Assembly (NCBI GenBank): GCA_945890485.1
Contig: CAMDCN010000011.1
Location: 124,001 to 188,000 of the forward strand
DNA from: Candidatus Sulfopaludibacter sp. SbA3
Lineage (GTDB): Bacteria; Acidobacteriota; Terriglobia; Bryobacterales; Bryobacteraceae
Direction of reading: 5' to 3'
Length of the DNA stretch: 64,000 nt
Made by a program: the position numbers and the translations under genes
Notes under the pieces: model-generated
Databases searched by the model: none
What the model was told of the DNA's origin: nothing
Seen by the model: the letters and a program-made list of their open reading frames with translations, nothing else
In this document: piece after piece, positions 33,404 through 42,500 of the stretch
Layout: each line of letters opens with the position of its first letter
How positions within the stretch are numbered: position 1 is the first letter of the stretch

Positions 33404-35049
33404 TGAGGTTGCTGGTTTGGTTACTCCCGGGGCTGCTGCTGGCGCAAGGCATGGGCAGCGGTCCCCGGGCGGGTAAGAAAGCGGGCGGGCCGAAGGTGGC
33501 TGCGCCCGCTTTCTCTTTGCGAGAGCTGCCGATGGGATTAACGGCGAAGCACCGGTACGGCGACGGAACTTCGCGGTACATCCTGAGCATGACAGGGAAC
33601 GGAGTGGCCGCCTTCGACTTTGATAACGACGGGGCCGTGGACCTGCTGTTCGCCGATGGGGTGGCTCCTGTGTTGTATCGGAACACCGGCGCGGGGAAGT
33701 TCGAAGACGTATCGACGGGCAGCGGCTTTGCGCCGCGGCCTTGGGGCCAGGGCGTCTGCGCGGGTGATTTCGACAACGACGGTTGGACCGATGTCCTGAT
33801 GACGTACTACGGGGCAAGCCGGTTGTACCGGAATGTCGAGGGTCGGTTCCACGACGTGACGGCGGCGGCCGGAATGCCGGGCGAGGGGAAGCGATTCTCG
33901 ACCGGTTGCGCCTTCGTCGACTACGACCGGGACGGACGGTTGGACCTGGTGGTGGCGAACTACGTTGGCTTTGACCTGGCGAATGCCGGAAAGCCGGGGG
34001 CGACGAAGTACTGCACCTGGCTGGGGCTCGAGGTATTTTGCGGCCCACGCGGGTTCCCGACCGACCGGCCGATTCTCTACCGCAACGAAGGGGCGGGGAA
34101 GTTCAAGGATGTAACGGAGCAGGCTCTGAAGGGCGTGGAGGGGTTGCACTACGGATTAGGCGTCGTGGTGTCTGACTTCGACGGGGACGGGTGGACCGAC
34201 ATCTACATCGCGTGTGACTCGACGCCGGGGATTTTGCTGCGGAATAACCGGGATGGGACATTGACGGATGTAGCGGTCGAAGCCGGGGCTGCTTACGGGG
34301 CGAATGGGGAAGAGCTGGGGAGCATGGGTGTAGCCGCGGTGGACGTGGACGGGGATGGGCGAATGGACTTGGTGAAGACCAACTTCATCGATGAGACGCC
34401 AAGCCTATACCGGAACCTGGGGGATTGGTTTTTTGTCGACGCTACGGAGGAGACAGGGCTGGGCAGTGACGCCACGGCGGTGGGCTGGGGGCTGGGCGTG
34501 ATGGATTGGGACCGGGACGGTCGATCGGATCTGGTGATGGCGAATGGTCACATCTATCCCGAGTTGGGGGCGGCGCAGAAGCAGGCGAAGTCGCTGTATT
34601 GGAATGGCGGAGGAGTGTTCGCGACGGCGCGTGCGGGGACGCCGATGGCGTCGCGAGGCCTGGCGTTGGGCGACTTGGATGGAGATGGCGTCGAAGAGAT
34701 TGTCGTCACCAACCTGGGCGCGGGACCGGCGGTTTACCGCGTGGAAGCGAAACGAGGGAACGGCTTGGGTCTGCGTCTCGAAGGGACGAAGTCGAACCGG
34801 AGTGCGATTGGGGCGCGGGTGCGGGTGACGGTGGGAGGGAAAACGCTGACGGAGGAGGTGCGGAGCGGGGGGAGCTATGCTTCTCAGCATGACTTTGCGG
34901 TGTACTTCGGATTAGGGGAGGCGGCGGGTGCGGACCGGGTGGAGATCCGTTGGCCGAATGGGGAGAGTGAGGCGCTCGGGAAGTTAGCGGCGGGAGCACT
35001 GTACCGCGTTAAAGAAGGTTCTGGTGTGGTGGCGAAGAAAGTATGGTGA
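33403..35049 (+). CDS. CRTAC1-like FG-GAP repeat protein with ASPIC/UnbV domain
   Basis: This 548-residue exported protein has a signal peptide (about 1-15, ending LLLAQG) and at least seven FG-GAP/VCBS repeats. Each has a calcium-binding loop of the type D-x-D-x-D-G, for example DFDNDGAVD, DYDRDGRLD, DFDGDGWTD and DLDGDGVEE, giving a beta-propeller. The C-terminal ASPIC/UnbV domain is marked by GARVRVTVGGKTL and VEIRWPNGE. Proteins of this type are extracellular and bind calcium; a substrate-capture role with the adjacent receptor is plausible but unproven. The ATG shares a base with the receptor stop. Confidence 0.88.
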   Translation: MRLLVWLLPGLLLAQGMGSGPRAGKKAGGPKVAAPAFSLRELPMGLTAKHRYGDGTSRYILSMTGNGVAAFDFDNDGAVDLLFADGVAPVLYRNTGAGKFEDVSTGSGFAPRPWGQGVCAGDFDNDGWTDVLMTYYGASRLYRNVEGRFHDVTAAAGMPGEGKRFSTGCAFVDYDRDGRLDLVVANYVGFDLANAGKPGATKYCTWLGLEVFCGPRGFPTDRPILYRNEGAGKFKDVTEQALKGVEGLHYGLGVVVSDFDGDGWTDIYIACDSTPGILLRNNRDGTLTDVAVEAGAAYGANGEELGSMGVAAVDVDGDGRMDLVKTNFIDETPSLYRNLGDWFFVDATEETGLGSDATAVGWGLGVMDWDRDGRSDLVMANGHIYPELGAAQKQAKSLYWNGGGVFATARAGTPMASRGLALGDLDGDGVEEIVVTNLGAGPAVYRVEAKRGNGLGLRLEGTKSNRSAIGARVRVTVGGKTLTEEVRSGGSYASQHDFAVYFGLGEAAGADRVEIRWPNGESEALGKLAAGALYRVKEGSGVVAKKVW

Positions 35050-35885
35050 TGGTGTTGGCGTTGTTCTTGCAGATCGGCGCGGAGGAGTGGTTGGCCAAGG
35101 GGTTGGGGGCGTTGAAGGCGGGGCATGCCAGCGAGGCACGGATAGCGCTCGAAGAGGCGGTGCGGCAGGCGCCGGGCCAGCCGGTGATGTGGCTGGCGGT
35201 GGCCGAAGCGCGGTTGCGGACCGGGGCAGCGGCTGAGGCGGTATCGGCAATGGACCAGGCTGGGCGGCTGGCACCGGGTTCCACTATGGTGCAGCGGGGG
35301 CGGACGATGTTCGCGCGCCGGATGGGAGAGACGGCGCAGGGGTTGTTGGATGCGCGCCAGGAGAAGCGGGCCGAGGCGGTGCTGCAGGAGGCCGTGAAGG
35401 CGTATCCAGCGGAGCCGGAGCTATGGCGGCTGTTGGGGTTAGCGATGTATGCCCAGGGGCGGAATGCGGATGCCGTGGCGGCATTTGTGAAAGCGATCGA
35501 TCTCGCGCCCGAGGAGGAGACCCTCTACGCGGGACTCGAGACGCTGCTGCCGGCGGGGAAGGAGGTGGAGCATCGGCTGGCGGGGTATGCGGCTCGCCAT
35601 GCGGGGTCGGCGATGGGATGGTATCTGCTGGGGCTGGAGCGGGGGGATGCGGCGTTGTTTGAGAAGGCTTGGGCGTTGGACGCCAAGTTTTGGCCGGCGG
35701 CATTTGCGTTGCATCGTAGCGTCGCGCAGGGGAGGGCGGTGGCGTTGCTGGAACGGGTGGTGGAGCTGAATCCGGAATATGGGCCGGCCTACTATGCGCT
35801 GGCGCAGCTCTATGCAAAGGCGGGGCAGCGTGAGAAGGCGCTGGCGGCGCGGAAGCGGCACCATGCGCTGGCGGGTGCTCCCTAG
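35043..35885 (+). CDS. TPR-repeat protein
   Basis: This 280-residue, almost entirely alpha-helical protein has several TPR-like pairs, such as ALKAGHASEARIALEEAVRQ, AVAAFVKAIDLAPEEETLY and PAYYALAQLYAKAGQREKA. It starts with a hydrophobic MVMVLALFLQ stretch that may be a weak signal or anchor. It should mediate protein-protein contacts. The start overlaps the ASPIC/UnbV gene by seven bases, so it is translationally coupled to it. It is probably the adaptor of the receptor/FG-GAP pair; this is inferred from the context. The sequence downstream ends at a strong hairpin. Confidence 0.82.
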   Translation: MVMVLALFLQIGAEEWLAKGLGALKAGHASEARIALEEAVRQAPGQPVMWLAVAEARLRTGAAAEAVSAMDQAGRLAPGSTMVQRGRTMFARRMGETAQGLLDARQEKRAEAVLQEAVKAYPAEPELWRLLGLAMYAQGRNADAVAAFVKAIDLAPEEETLYAGLETLLPAGKEVEHRLAGYAARHAGSAMGWYLLGLERGDAALFEKAWALDAKFWPAAFALHRSVAQGRAVALLERVVELNPEYGPAYYALAQLYAKAGQREKALAARKRHHALAGAP

Positions 35886-35960
35886 CCAGAGATAGTGCCC
35901 TCAACAGTACTGGTTCGCTTGGGGATGTCGACGGCGGATGCAACAATTTCGGCACCGGTA

Positions 35961-35987
35961 CCCAAGCGGCCCAATCAGGCCGCCGGG
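35961..35987. terminator. Hairpin between convergent genes, possible bidirectional terminator
   Basis: GCGGCC (35966-35971), loop CAATCA and GGCCGC (35978-35983) form a perfect six-base-pair stem. CCC (35961-35963) and GGG (35985-35987) extend it past a small internal loop. It lies between the TPR gene and the convergent beta-barrel gene. No T-run follows on either strand, so it may slow or end transcription with Rho help only. Confidence 0.4.
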
Positions 35988-36048
35988 CTCGAATTCCGAA
36001 AAACCATACACGGCCTCTAGCGAAGCCGCAACACCACCGTGGAGCGAG

Positions 36049-36693
36049 CTAGTTCGATTGCCAGAAGATGCCGAAGGCGATACGGGTAAAGGCACGGTTG
36101 AGGCCGACGGTACCGGCAGCGCCATTGCCGGTCAGTGTTGCCCCGGAGACAAACGGCTTATAGGCCTTCACCTCAGTGCGAAATCCAAACCGCTCGGTCA
36201 CATAGATACGAAGCCCGGCTCCCCCGTTGACGGAGGCGCCCGTGGCGCCGGCCACCGACGCTTCAACCGGAAGATCCGGGTTCCCAGGGCGTTTCACGCC
36301 AATCGTTAAATTCCCAGCAGGATACCGAAGGAACCCAACGCCGCCAATCAAATAGGGCACAAACCGGGAGCCGGGGCGGGGAGCAAAGCGGTAGTGAATT
36401 CCAGAGTTGACCTCGGTGACAGACGTTTGGTAACTAGTTCCGTTGAAAAGATTTCTATCGATGCCAATCTCGCGGGCCATCGTCGGGAAATAGTTGAACT
36501 CGAGATAGGGGAACAGTGCCTTGGTAACGGCGTACCCGAAGTTAGCGCCGAACAATCCGTTGGTCTGGCCTTCGCCGCGAGTGAAGCCGCCATAACCGCC
36601 GACCTCCCAGGACTTTGCTTTGACCACGGGGGCGTCCTGGCCGAATGCAAGCGATGTTGCAAGGAAAAGCAACACCGCGTATTTGTTCTTCAT
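36049..36693 (-). CDS. Outer-membrane beta-barrel protein
   Basis: This 214-residue protein has a signal peptide (1-19, ending SLAFGQ). The rest is a succession of amphipathic strands with alternating hydrophobic residues and Gly/Tyr/Phe, such as WEVGGYGGFTRGEG, FPYLEFNYFPTMA and FVPYLIGGVGFLRYPAG. It ends FGIFWQSN, and the overall plan is like the eight-stranded OmpW/OmpX/OprF-barrel type. The ATG complement of 36691-36693 has a GGAGAT ribosome-binding site; upstream extension to 36888 gives non-signal, Arg-rich sequence and was rejected. The role is unknown. Confidence 0.75.
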   Translation of the reverse strand: MKNKYAVLLFLATSLAFGQDAPVVKAKSWEVGGYGGFTRGEGQTNGLFGANFGYAVTKALFPYLEFNYFPTMAREIGIDRNLFNGTSYQTSVTEVNSGIHYRFAPRPGSRFVPYLIGGVGFLRYPAGNLTIGVKRPGNPDLPVEASVAGATGASVNGGAGLRIYVTERFGFRTEVKAYKPFVSGATLTGNGAAGTVGLNRAFTRIAFGIFWQSN

Positions 36694-37012
36694 AGAGATC
36701 TCCTCGATATGTTTTAGCGCTTTTTGAAAACCGGCACACGAATATCTTGTGTCTGGACGGTTCCTGCCTTCGCGCGGAAGCTGCCAGCGAGATCGTCCGT
36801 GGGACAACCAGCGGAAGCCAAGCGCCAAGACCCAGGCCCGGCTGACCGGGAAGGGCGCTTCCGGCAAAGGCCCCGACGGAGGCTCCATTCGAAGAGTTGA
36901 AACTGCACCGTCATACGTTTCCGCTGCAACTGTCCCGTGGTCAGTTGGTATAGCGCAGAAGCGAGGGGAAATAGGACAGGCGGGCGAACATTCTTCGCGC
37001 CGCCCGGCCTGG
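36694..37012. other. 319-base stretch without a recognised gene
   Basis: This is the longest non-coding stretch in the window. It should hold the promoter of the beta-barrel gene at its left end and the 3' end of the threonine dehydratase transcript at its right end, where a hairpin is visible. Open frames through it have no start signal and no recognisable protein. I see no RNA gene. Confidence 0.5.
36979..37004 (-). terminator. Hairpin after the threonine dehydratase gene
   Basis: GGCGGGCGAA pairs with TTCGCGCCGCC through ten base pairs with one bulged G and the loop CATTC. It starts nine bases past the stop codon on the minus strand. The following minus-strand sequence (TGTCCTATTTCC) is only moderately T-rich. 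Confidence 0.45.
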
Positions 37013-38221
37013 CTATTGAACCCGATCGTGCGGAAAACCGGCGTCCAGCAGCGACTGCATCAAACTGGCGATGTGCTCGGGTCCCCGGGTTTCCATCGTG
37101 ATGTCGATTACGGTGTCGCCTAAATTGACGCCATAGTAGGCCCGGTCGTGAAGGGTCTCAACGATATTGGCATCGTTCTCAGTGATGATATGAGTGAGAC
37201 GATGAAGCGAACCGGGGTGGTCCGGAAGGTGGATGCGGAGGCGTACCAACCGGCCGTCCTTGACGAGGCCCCGCTCGATAATGCGGCTGAGGAGTGTAAC
37301 GTCGATGTTGCCGCCGCAAACCAGGACACCAATGCGGCGGCCAGTGAGTCCGGTTTTGTCATGCAGCACGGCGGCCAGCGCGGCGGCTCCCGCGCCTTCG
37401 GCTAGCGTCTTTTCGCGCTCCAGTAGAAGCAGGATCGCCTTGGCGATCTCTTCCTCTTCCACGGTGACGATGGAATCCACATAGCGGCGCACGAGAGGGT
37501 ACGTGTGGTCTCCTGCGCGGCGCACGGCGATGCCGTCGGCAACCGTTGTGGCGCGGGGGATGGTGACCGGTTCGCGGTGTTCGAGCGCCGCGCGCATCGA
37601 TGGCAGTCTGGCTGTTTGCACGCCGATGACGCGGACGTCGGGGCGGAGCGATTTCACGGCGCAGGCCAAGCCGCCGATCAGTCCGCCGCCGCCAATGGGG
37701 CAAACGATGGCTTCGAGCGTCGGTTCCTGCGCGAGCATTTCGAGGCCGAGGGTGCCCTGTCCGGCGATGACAGCGGGATCGTCAAAAGCGTGGAGAAATG
37801 TAAGATTCTCGGCGTCGGCACGGCGTCTGGCTTCAGCGAAAGCGTCGTCGTAGTTGCTGCCATGGAGAATGACTTCAGCACCGTAGCGGCGGGTCGCCGT
37901 TACCTTCACACGCGGCGTGTGGAGGGGCATGTAGATGTAGGCGCGGATGCCGCGTTTGGTGGCGTGGTAGGAGACGGCTTGGGCGTGATTACCCGCCGAC
38001 GCGCAGATGACGCCGTTGGCGGCCTCCTCAGCCGAGAGCGTCAGGATCTTGTTGAGGGCGCCTCGCTCCTTGAAGGAGCCGGTCATCTGCAGGTTGTCGA
38101 GCTTGAGATAAATGTCGTTGCCAGTGAGCTGGGAAAGCTCCTCGGAACGGACCTGCGGGGACAAGGACACGGAGCCGGCGATGCGTTCGGCGGCGGCCTG
38201 GATTTGAGCGAGATCGACCAT
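37013..38221 (-). CDS. ilvA: Threonine dehydratase (with ACT domain)
   Basis: This PLP enzyme deaminates threonine to 2-oxobutanoate, feeding isoleucine synthesis or catabolism. The 402-residue protein has the PLP lysine Lys51 in TGSFKERGA, the phosphate-binding loop GGGGLIGG and the carboxylate-binding segment CASAGNHAQA. A C-terminal ACT-like domain (about 325-402, starting VRLRIHLPDHPGSLH) follows. The short single ACT fits the TdcB/IlvA2-like subgroup rather than the long biosynthetic form with two regulatory lobes, so the catabolic or biosynthetic role is uncertain. It stands alone on the minus strand. Confidence 0.9.
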   Translation of the reverse strand: MVDLAQIQAAAERIAGSVSLSPQVRSEELSQLTGNDIYLKLDNLQMTGSFKERGALNKILTLSAEEAANGVICASAGNHAQAVSYHATKRGIRAYIYMPLHTPRVKVTATRRYGAEVILHGSNYDDAFAEARRRADAENLTFLHAFDDPAVIAGQGTLGLEMLAQEPTLEAIVCPIGGGGLIGGLACAVKSLRPDVRVIGVQTARLPSMRAALEHREPVTIPRATTVADGIAVRRAGDHTYPLVRRYVDSIVTVEEEEIAKAILLLLEREKTLAEGAGAAALAAVLHDKTGLTGRRIGVLVCGGNIDVTLLSRIIERGLVKDGRLVRLRIHLPDHPGSLHRLTHIITENDANIVETLHDRAYYGVNLGDTVIDITMETRGPEHIASLMQSLLDAGFPHDRVQ

Positions 38222-38243
38222 GGGTGATCTCGCTATGGTATCG

Positions 38244-38735
38244 CTAGCCGATTCGCGTCAGCGTGAAGATATGCGCTGGCGGAATGCCCGTAAGGCGGGA
38301 AGCCGCGGCGGCGCGGGCGGCGGCTGGAAGGCCGGCGTACTCTTTGACGAAAGCTGGCAGCAGCGTCAAACGGACCGATTGGCCCGTGCGTTTGTTGCGA
38401 ACCACGCTGGCGGTTGGGCCCGCCTTGGCTTCAACGATCGACAGATTCCATTGGCCGAGACTCGCGCCGGTGGCAGCTTGCAAACCATCGACTATGCTGC
38501 TGAACTGGCGCTGGCGCGGCGAGTAGTGAACGACTTCGATATCTTCACTCGCGCGGCCCAGAGTAAGAGCGGCCAGGGCGGCTTCCCCCATGAGGTAACC
38601 GGCGACGGCGAACGGTTCGGCAGAGCCGTGAATCAGGGTTGACCGGTCGAGGGAGGGGATGGCGTCGTCATCGTGGGCATGCAGGGCGGCGACGGCGGCG
38701 GTGGCGGCAAGCGAGCGGCGAGTGATGGGCTTCAT
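38244..38735 (-). CDS. FmdE-like exported protein lacking the usual cysteines
   Basis: This 163-residue protein resembles FmdE, the product first named next to formylmethanofuran dehydrogenase genes. The match includes IHGSAEPFAVAGYLMGEAAL near the N-terminus and GASLGQWNLSIVEAKAG with NKRTGQSVRL in the core. The metal-binding cysteines expected around the 'GHxCPG' and 'DSCAVD' positions are absent. The N-terminus has a twin-arginine-like signal (TRRSLAATAAVAALHA), which suggests export in folded form. The start overlaps the DUF4198 stop by four bases (ATGA), so both are made together. The role is unknown; handling of a cofactor or metal is only a guess from the family. Confidence 0.65.
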   Translation of the reverse strand: MKPITRRSLAATAAVAALHAHDDDAIPSLDRSTLIHGSAEPFAVAGYLMGEAALAALTLGRASEDIEVVHYSPRQRQFSSIVDGLQAATGASLGQWNLSIVEAKAGPTASVVRNKRTGQSVRLTLLPAFVKEYAGLPAAARAAAASRLTGIPPAHIFTLTRIG

Positions 38736-39517
38736 TGGATCTCGAAGGTCAGGCTGGACCAGTAGCTTTCCCAATCGGCGATAGCCGGTTCCGCACAACG
38801 CTCCATTGAGACGGTATGGAGCTTCCAGGTACCGGCGGTCGTGATCGGAATTTTCAGTGTGCCATCTTTGGCGGTGCGCCCGGCGACGGTGCGGCCGAAC
38901 TTGCCGTCAGCGGTCAGCCAGGCGACCTCGATTTGGAGCTCGGCCGCAGGCTTGCCGCGGAGAAGAATGCGGATGGGGAGGTGGCCACCGGGACGGACGT
39001 TGGCGGGATTCTGATCCGGGACGATCTCGATGGGGAAGCCCACGGTCTGACGATAGAAGTCGCTGGGCTGGCCGGCCGTGAGAAGCGACTTCACGTACTT
39101 GCTGTAGCGCTCGCGGCCGGGCTTGGCGGACTCGCCATGTTGTGCCCGCCAGGCAAGAACGCTCGAAAGGCCTTCGTGCTTAAGGTACTCCTCGAACTTC
39201 TGGGGTTGCAGTTCGATGAAATTGGGCCGGGTGCGGGCGATGGCGTAGGCGGAGCCAGCCTTCGCAAGAATGGCTTCGGCAAGCAGGAGTTTGCCGTCGA
39301 CGCGAAGGTTGGCCAAGGGCGTACGGCCGCTGGCCGTGACGACGAGCGCGTCGAGAACGTTCTCTAGTTTCGGCGGACGATCGGGTACCGGGAAGTCGTC
39401 GCCGTTGTGAAAGGCGATCGTGGTGGGCTGGCCCAACTCCAGACGGAACCGCTTGGGCATCAGGTAGAGATCGTGGGCCAACAGAGGAAAAGCGAGCAGG
39501 AGAAAAGAAAAACGCAT
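38732..39517 (-). CDS. DUF4198 domain-containing exported protein
   Basis: This 261-residue protein has a signal peptide directly followed by the DUF4198 hallmark HDLYLMPKRFRL after the cleavage site. The rest is two beta-sandwich lobes, with PDQNPANVRPGGHLPIRIL and TAGTWKLHTVSM typical of the family. DUF4198 proteins are periplasmic and often neighbour nickel/cobalt transporters, but no such transporter is here. The ATG complement of 39515-39517 opens the signal peptide. A longer frame to 39646 crosses the divergent promoter region and the start of TonB receptor 3, and was rejected. Divergence from that receptor across a palindrome suggests joint control. Confidence 0.85.
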   Translation of the reverse strand: MRFSFLLLAFPLLAHDLYLMPKRFRLELGQPTTIAFHNGDDFPVPDRPPKLENVLDALVVTASGRTPLANLRVDGKLLLAEAILAKAGSAYAIARTRPNFIELQPQKFEEYLKHEGLSSVLAWRAQHGESAKPGRERYSKYVKSLLTAGQPSDFYRQTVGFPIEIVPDQNPANVRPGGHLPIRILLRGKPAAELQIEVAWLTADGKFGRTVAGRTAKDGTLKIPITTAGTWKLHTVSMERCAEPAIADWESYWSSLTFEIQ

Positions 39518-39546
39518 GTTTTCAAATCCGATCTTGACTTCGCATC

Positions 39547-39573
39547 GTATCACGATCGTACGATTAGTGATAC
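39547..39573. promoter_or_regulatory. Nested palindrome, probable operator
   Basis: Outer arms GTATCAC (39547-39553) and GTGATAC (39567-39573) are perfect inverted repeats. They enclose the perfect ten-base palindrome ATCGTACGAT (39555-39564), and the centres differ by only half a base. The element lies in the 72-base gap between DUF4198 and TonB receptor 3. TTGACT at 39534-39539 is a possible -35 for the receptor. It is well placed to control both genes. Confidence 0.55.
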
Positions 39574-39589
39574 TTCCGGAGGTCGTCTC

Positions 39590-42500
39590 ATGAATTGGGT
39601 TCGTTTCGTATTTTTGCTCGTTTGTGCTGGGGCCCTCCTGGGACAACTATCGACAGCGTCGCTTTCCGGCACCGTTGCCGATGAGCAGGACGCCGTCGTG
39701 AACGGAGCAAAGGTCACTCTGCAGGACCGCTCCAAGGGCTACGCACGAGAGTTGACGGCCGAGGCGAACGGTTCGTTCCACTTTGCCCAGTTGCCGGCCG
39801 GCAGCTATATCCTGCTCGTGGAAAAGGACGGATTTGCGACAGCACAGTTTCCGGCCCTAGCGCTCAACGCGAACGATCAACGGTCGTTGCGCGTGCGGCT
39901 GCGAGTGGCGGCCCGGGAAGAGAAACTGACGATCACGAGCCAGGCGTCGCTCGTCAGCGAGAGCCCGGCGGTAGCGACGGTGGTCGATCAGAAGTTCATC
40001 GAAAACCAGCCGCTGAACGGCCGTAGCTTTCAAACGCTGATCAATCTCTCGCCGGGCGTGGTGCTCGCGCCGTCGGGTCTGGTGACCCAGGGCCAGTTCT
40101 CGGTCAACGGCCAGCGCACCGGATCGAACTATTTCACGGTGGATGGAGTAGGCGCAAACTTTGGACTGCCCGCAGCGACGACACCGTATGAGGGCGCCAG
40201 TGGAGCCGTCCCGTCGTTCAGCGCGCAAGGGGGCAGCAGCGCGCTTGCCTCCGTCGACTCCGTGCAGGAGTTCACCATCCAGACTTCGACTTACGCGCCG
40301 GAATACGGCCGTCAGCCAGGCGCACAGGTGGCGATCGTCACGCGGTCCGGCACGAATTCGCTCCACGGCTCGGCCTTTGAGTACTTGCGCAACGACAAGT
40401 TCGATGCGAATAGCTGGTTCGGGAATGCCAACAACATCAAGCGGCCGGCGCTGCGGCAGAACGATTTTGGCGGAACGTTCGGCGGGCCGGTCTTGATTCC
40501 GAAGGTCTACGACGGCCGGAACAAGACGTTTTTCTTCGTCTCGTACGAAGGTCTGCGGTTGATTCAGCCGGTGATCTCGGTACCTTCGCGGGTGCCGTCG
40601 ATCGCTGCCCGGGAACAGGCGACAGGGTTGCTGAAGAGCCTGCTCGAAGCGTATCCCCTGCCGGTGGCGCCACCCTTGGCGGCTACTCCGAACGAGACTC
40701 CGTACGTGGCCGGCTTCTCGAACCCATCGACGCTGAACGCGACGAGCGTGCGGATGGACCACTCGTTTTCGCCCAAATACACTGTGTTCGGCCGGTATCA
40801 CTATGCGCCATCGGAGAGCCAGGAGCGGGGCCGGTTCGTGACGCCGAGCTTCGTGGCGACGCTGCCAAACCGGACGAAGACATTCACGGCAGGATCAACG
40901 ATGCTGCTGAGCCCGACGCTAACGAACGACCTCCGCATGAACTTCAGCGAGTCGTACGCGGCCCAGATCTACCGCCAGGATACGTTTGGCGGAGCCAAGT
41001 TGCTCGCGCCTGAGCTGGTGTTTCCGCCATTCGCGGACTTGGCAACTTCGTTGTTCTATCTCACCATCGGCGGCAACGACGAGAACACCATCAGCCCGGG
41101 CACGTTCAGCGCAAACACACAGAACCAGATGAATATCGTGGAGACGGCCAACTGGACGGTGCGTTCGCATTCGTTCAAGTTCGGCTTCGACTATCGGCGC
41201 CTGGCGCCTTCCATCGGCGGGCGGCTGTACTCGAAGATTCTCACGATCCCGACGATTACCCAGTTGGTGACCGGCATCGCACCGAGTGCGGAGATCCGGC
41301 AGGTGGATACCTTCCTCGAACCGCGCTATCAGAACTTTTCCGCCTTCTTCCAGGACGCCTGGCGCATCTCGCCCCGCTTGACGTTGACGTACGGACTCCG
41401 CTGGGAGGTGAACCCCGCGCCGGGGGACGCCAACGGCAATTTGGCGTTGACCGTGCGCGGACTGAACAACCCGCCAACCGCAACGCTGGCGCCAGCGGGG
41501 ACTCGGCTCTACGAGACGACCTACGCGAACTTCGCGCCGCGAATCGGAATCGCCTATCAGCCGTTCCGGAATCGGGGGACAGTGGTGCGCGCGGGCTTCG
41601 GCCAGTTCTTCGACCTGGGCAGTTCGTTCACAGGCACCGCACTAACACCGGGGAACTACCCGTTCTCACGAAGCGCCTTCTTCACGAACACCTCGATCAG
41701 CAATCCCGAGTTGAACGGGACAGCGGGACCGGCGAATCTCAATCCGCCGTATCCCCGGCTGTTCGCCTACGCGGAGGACTACAAACTGCCGTACACCCTG
41801 CAGTACAGCTTTGCCATTGAGCAGCCTTTCGGAGCCGCGAATTCGGTATCGGCCTCCTACGTCGGCGCGGCCGGACGGCGGCTGGGACGTCTGGAAAGCT
41901 TGCGCCCGCAGGCCTTGCGAAACGCGGCATTCACGCGTATAGACTACGTGAACAACCAGGGCGACTCCAGCTACAACTCCCTGCAGATGCAGTTCAAGCG
42001 GCGTATGAGCCGGCGGCTGCAGGCGCTGCTTTCCTACACTTGGTCGCACTCGATCGACACCGCCTCGGACGAATCGATCAACAATCTACAGGCCTCGGCC
42101 AACCGGCTGAGCCCGGAATCCGACCGCGGCCCCTCGGCGTTCGACATCCGCCATGCCTTCACGGGTTCGGCGAGCTACGAACTGCCGTTCGGCTTTGCGA
42201 TGGATACCGTGGTACGGGCGCGGACAGCCTCACCGGTGCTGGTGGTCACGGGACGCGATTCGGTGGGCCTGGGCTTGACGAACGTAGCGCGGCCGGACCT
42301 GGTGGCGGGCCAGCCGCTCTACCTCGAAAGCGAAACGTTCGCCGGTGGACGGCAATTCAACCCGGCCGCGTTTGACGCGGCGACTCCGCTGGCCCAGGGC
42401 CGCCAAGGTACGCTGGGCCGGAATGTTCTGCGCGGATTCGGGCTATCGCAGGTGGACCTTTCGATCCGGCGACGGTTCCGGCTCTACGAAAGCCTCGGTC

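Noticed and set aside
32114-34048. Open frame of 644 codons on the minus strand
   Set aside because: It is antisense to receptor 2 and the ASPIC/UnbV gene; Arg/Pro-rich composition and no start signal.
35957-35974. tRNA-Tyr-like D-arm sequence GGTACCCAAGCGGCCCAA
   Set aside because: No anticodon arm or acceptor stem can be folded around it. The resemblance is explained by the hairpin GCGGCC-CAATCA-GGCCGC.
38244-38735. Formylmethanofuran dehydrogenase subunit
   Set aside because: FmdE is not a catalytic subunit, the cysteines are missing and the protein appears to be exported; no C1-metabolism gene is near.
39407-39589. N-terminal extension of TonB receptor 3
   Set aside because: The extra 61 residues lie inside the DUF4198 gene and over the palindrome; the ATG at 39590 has a GGAGG site and starts the signal peptide.
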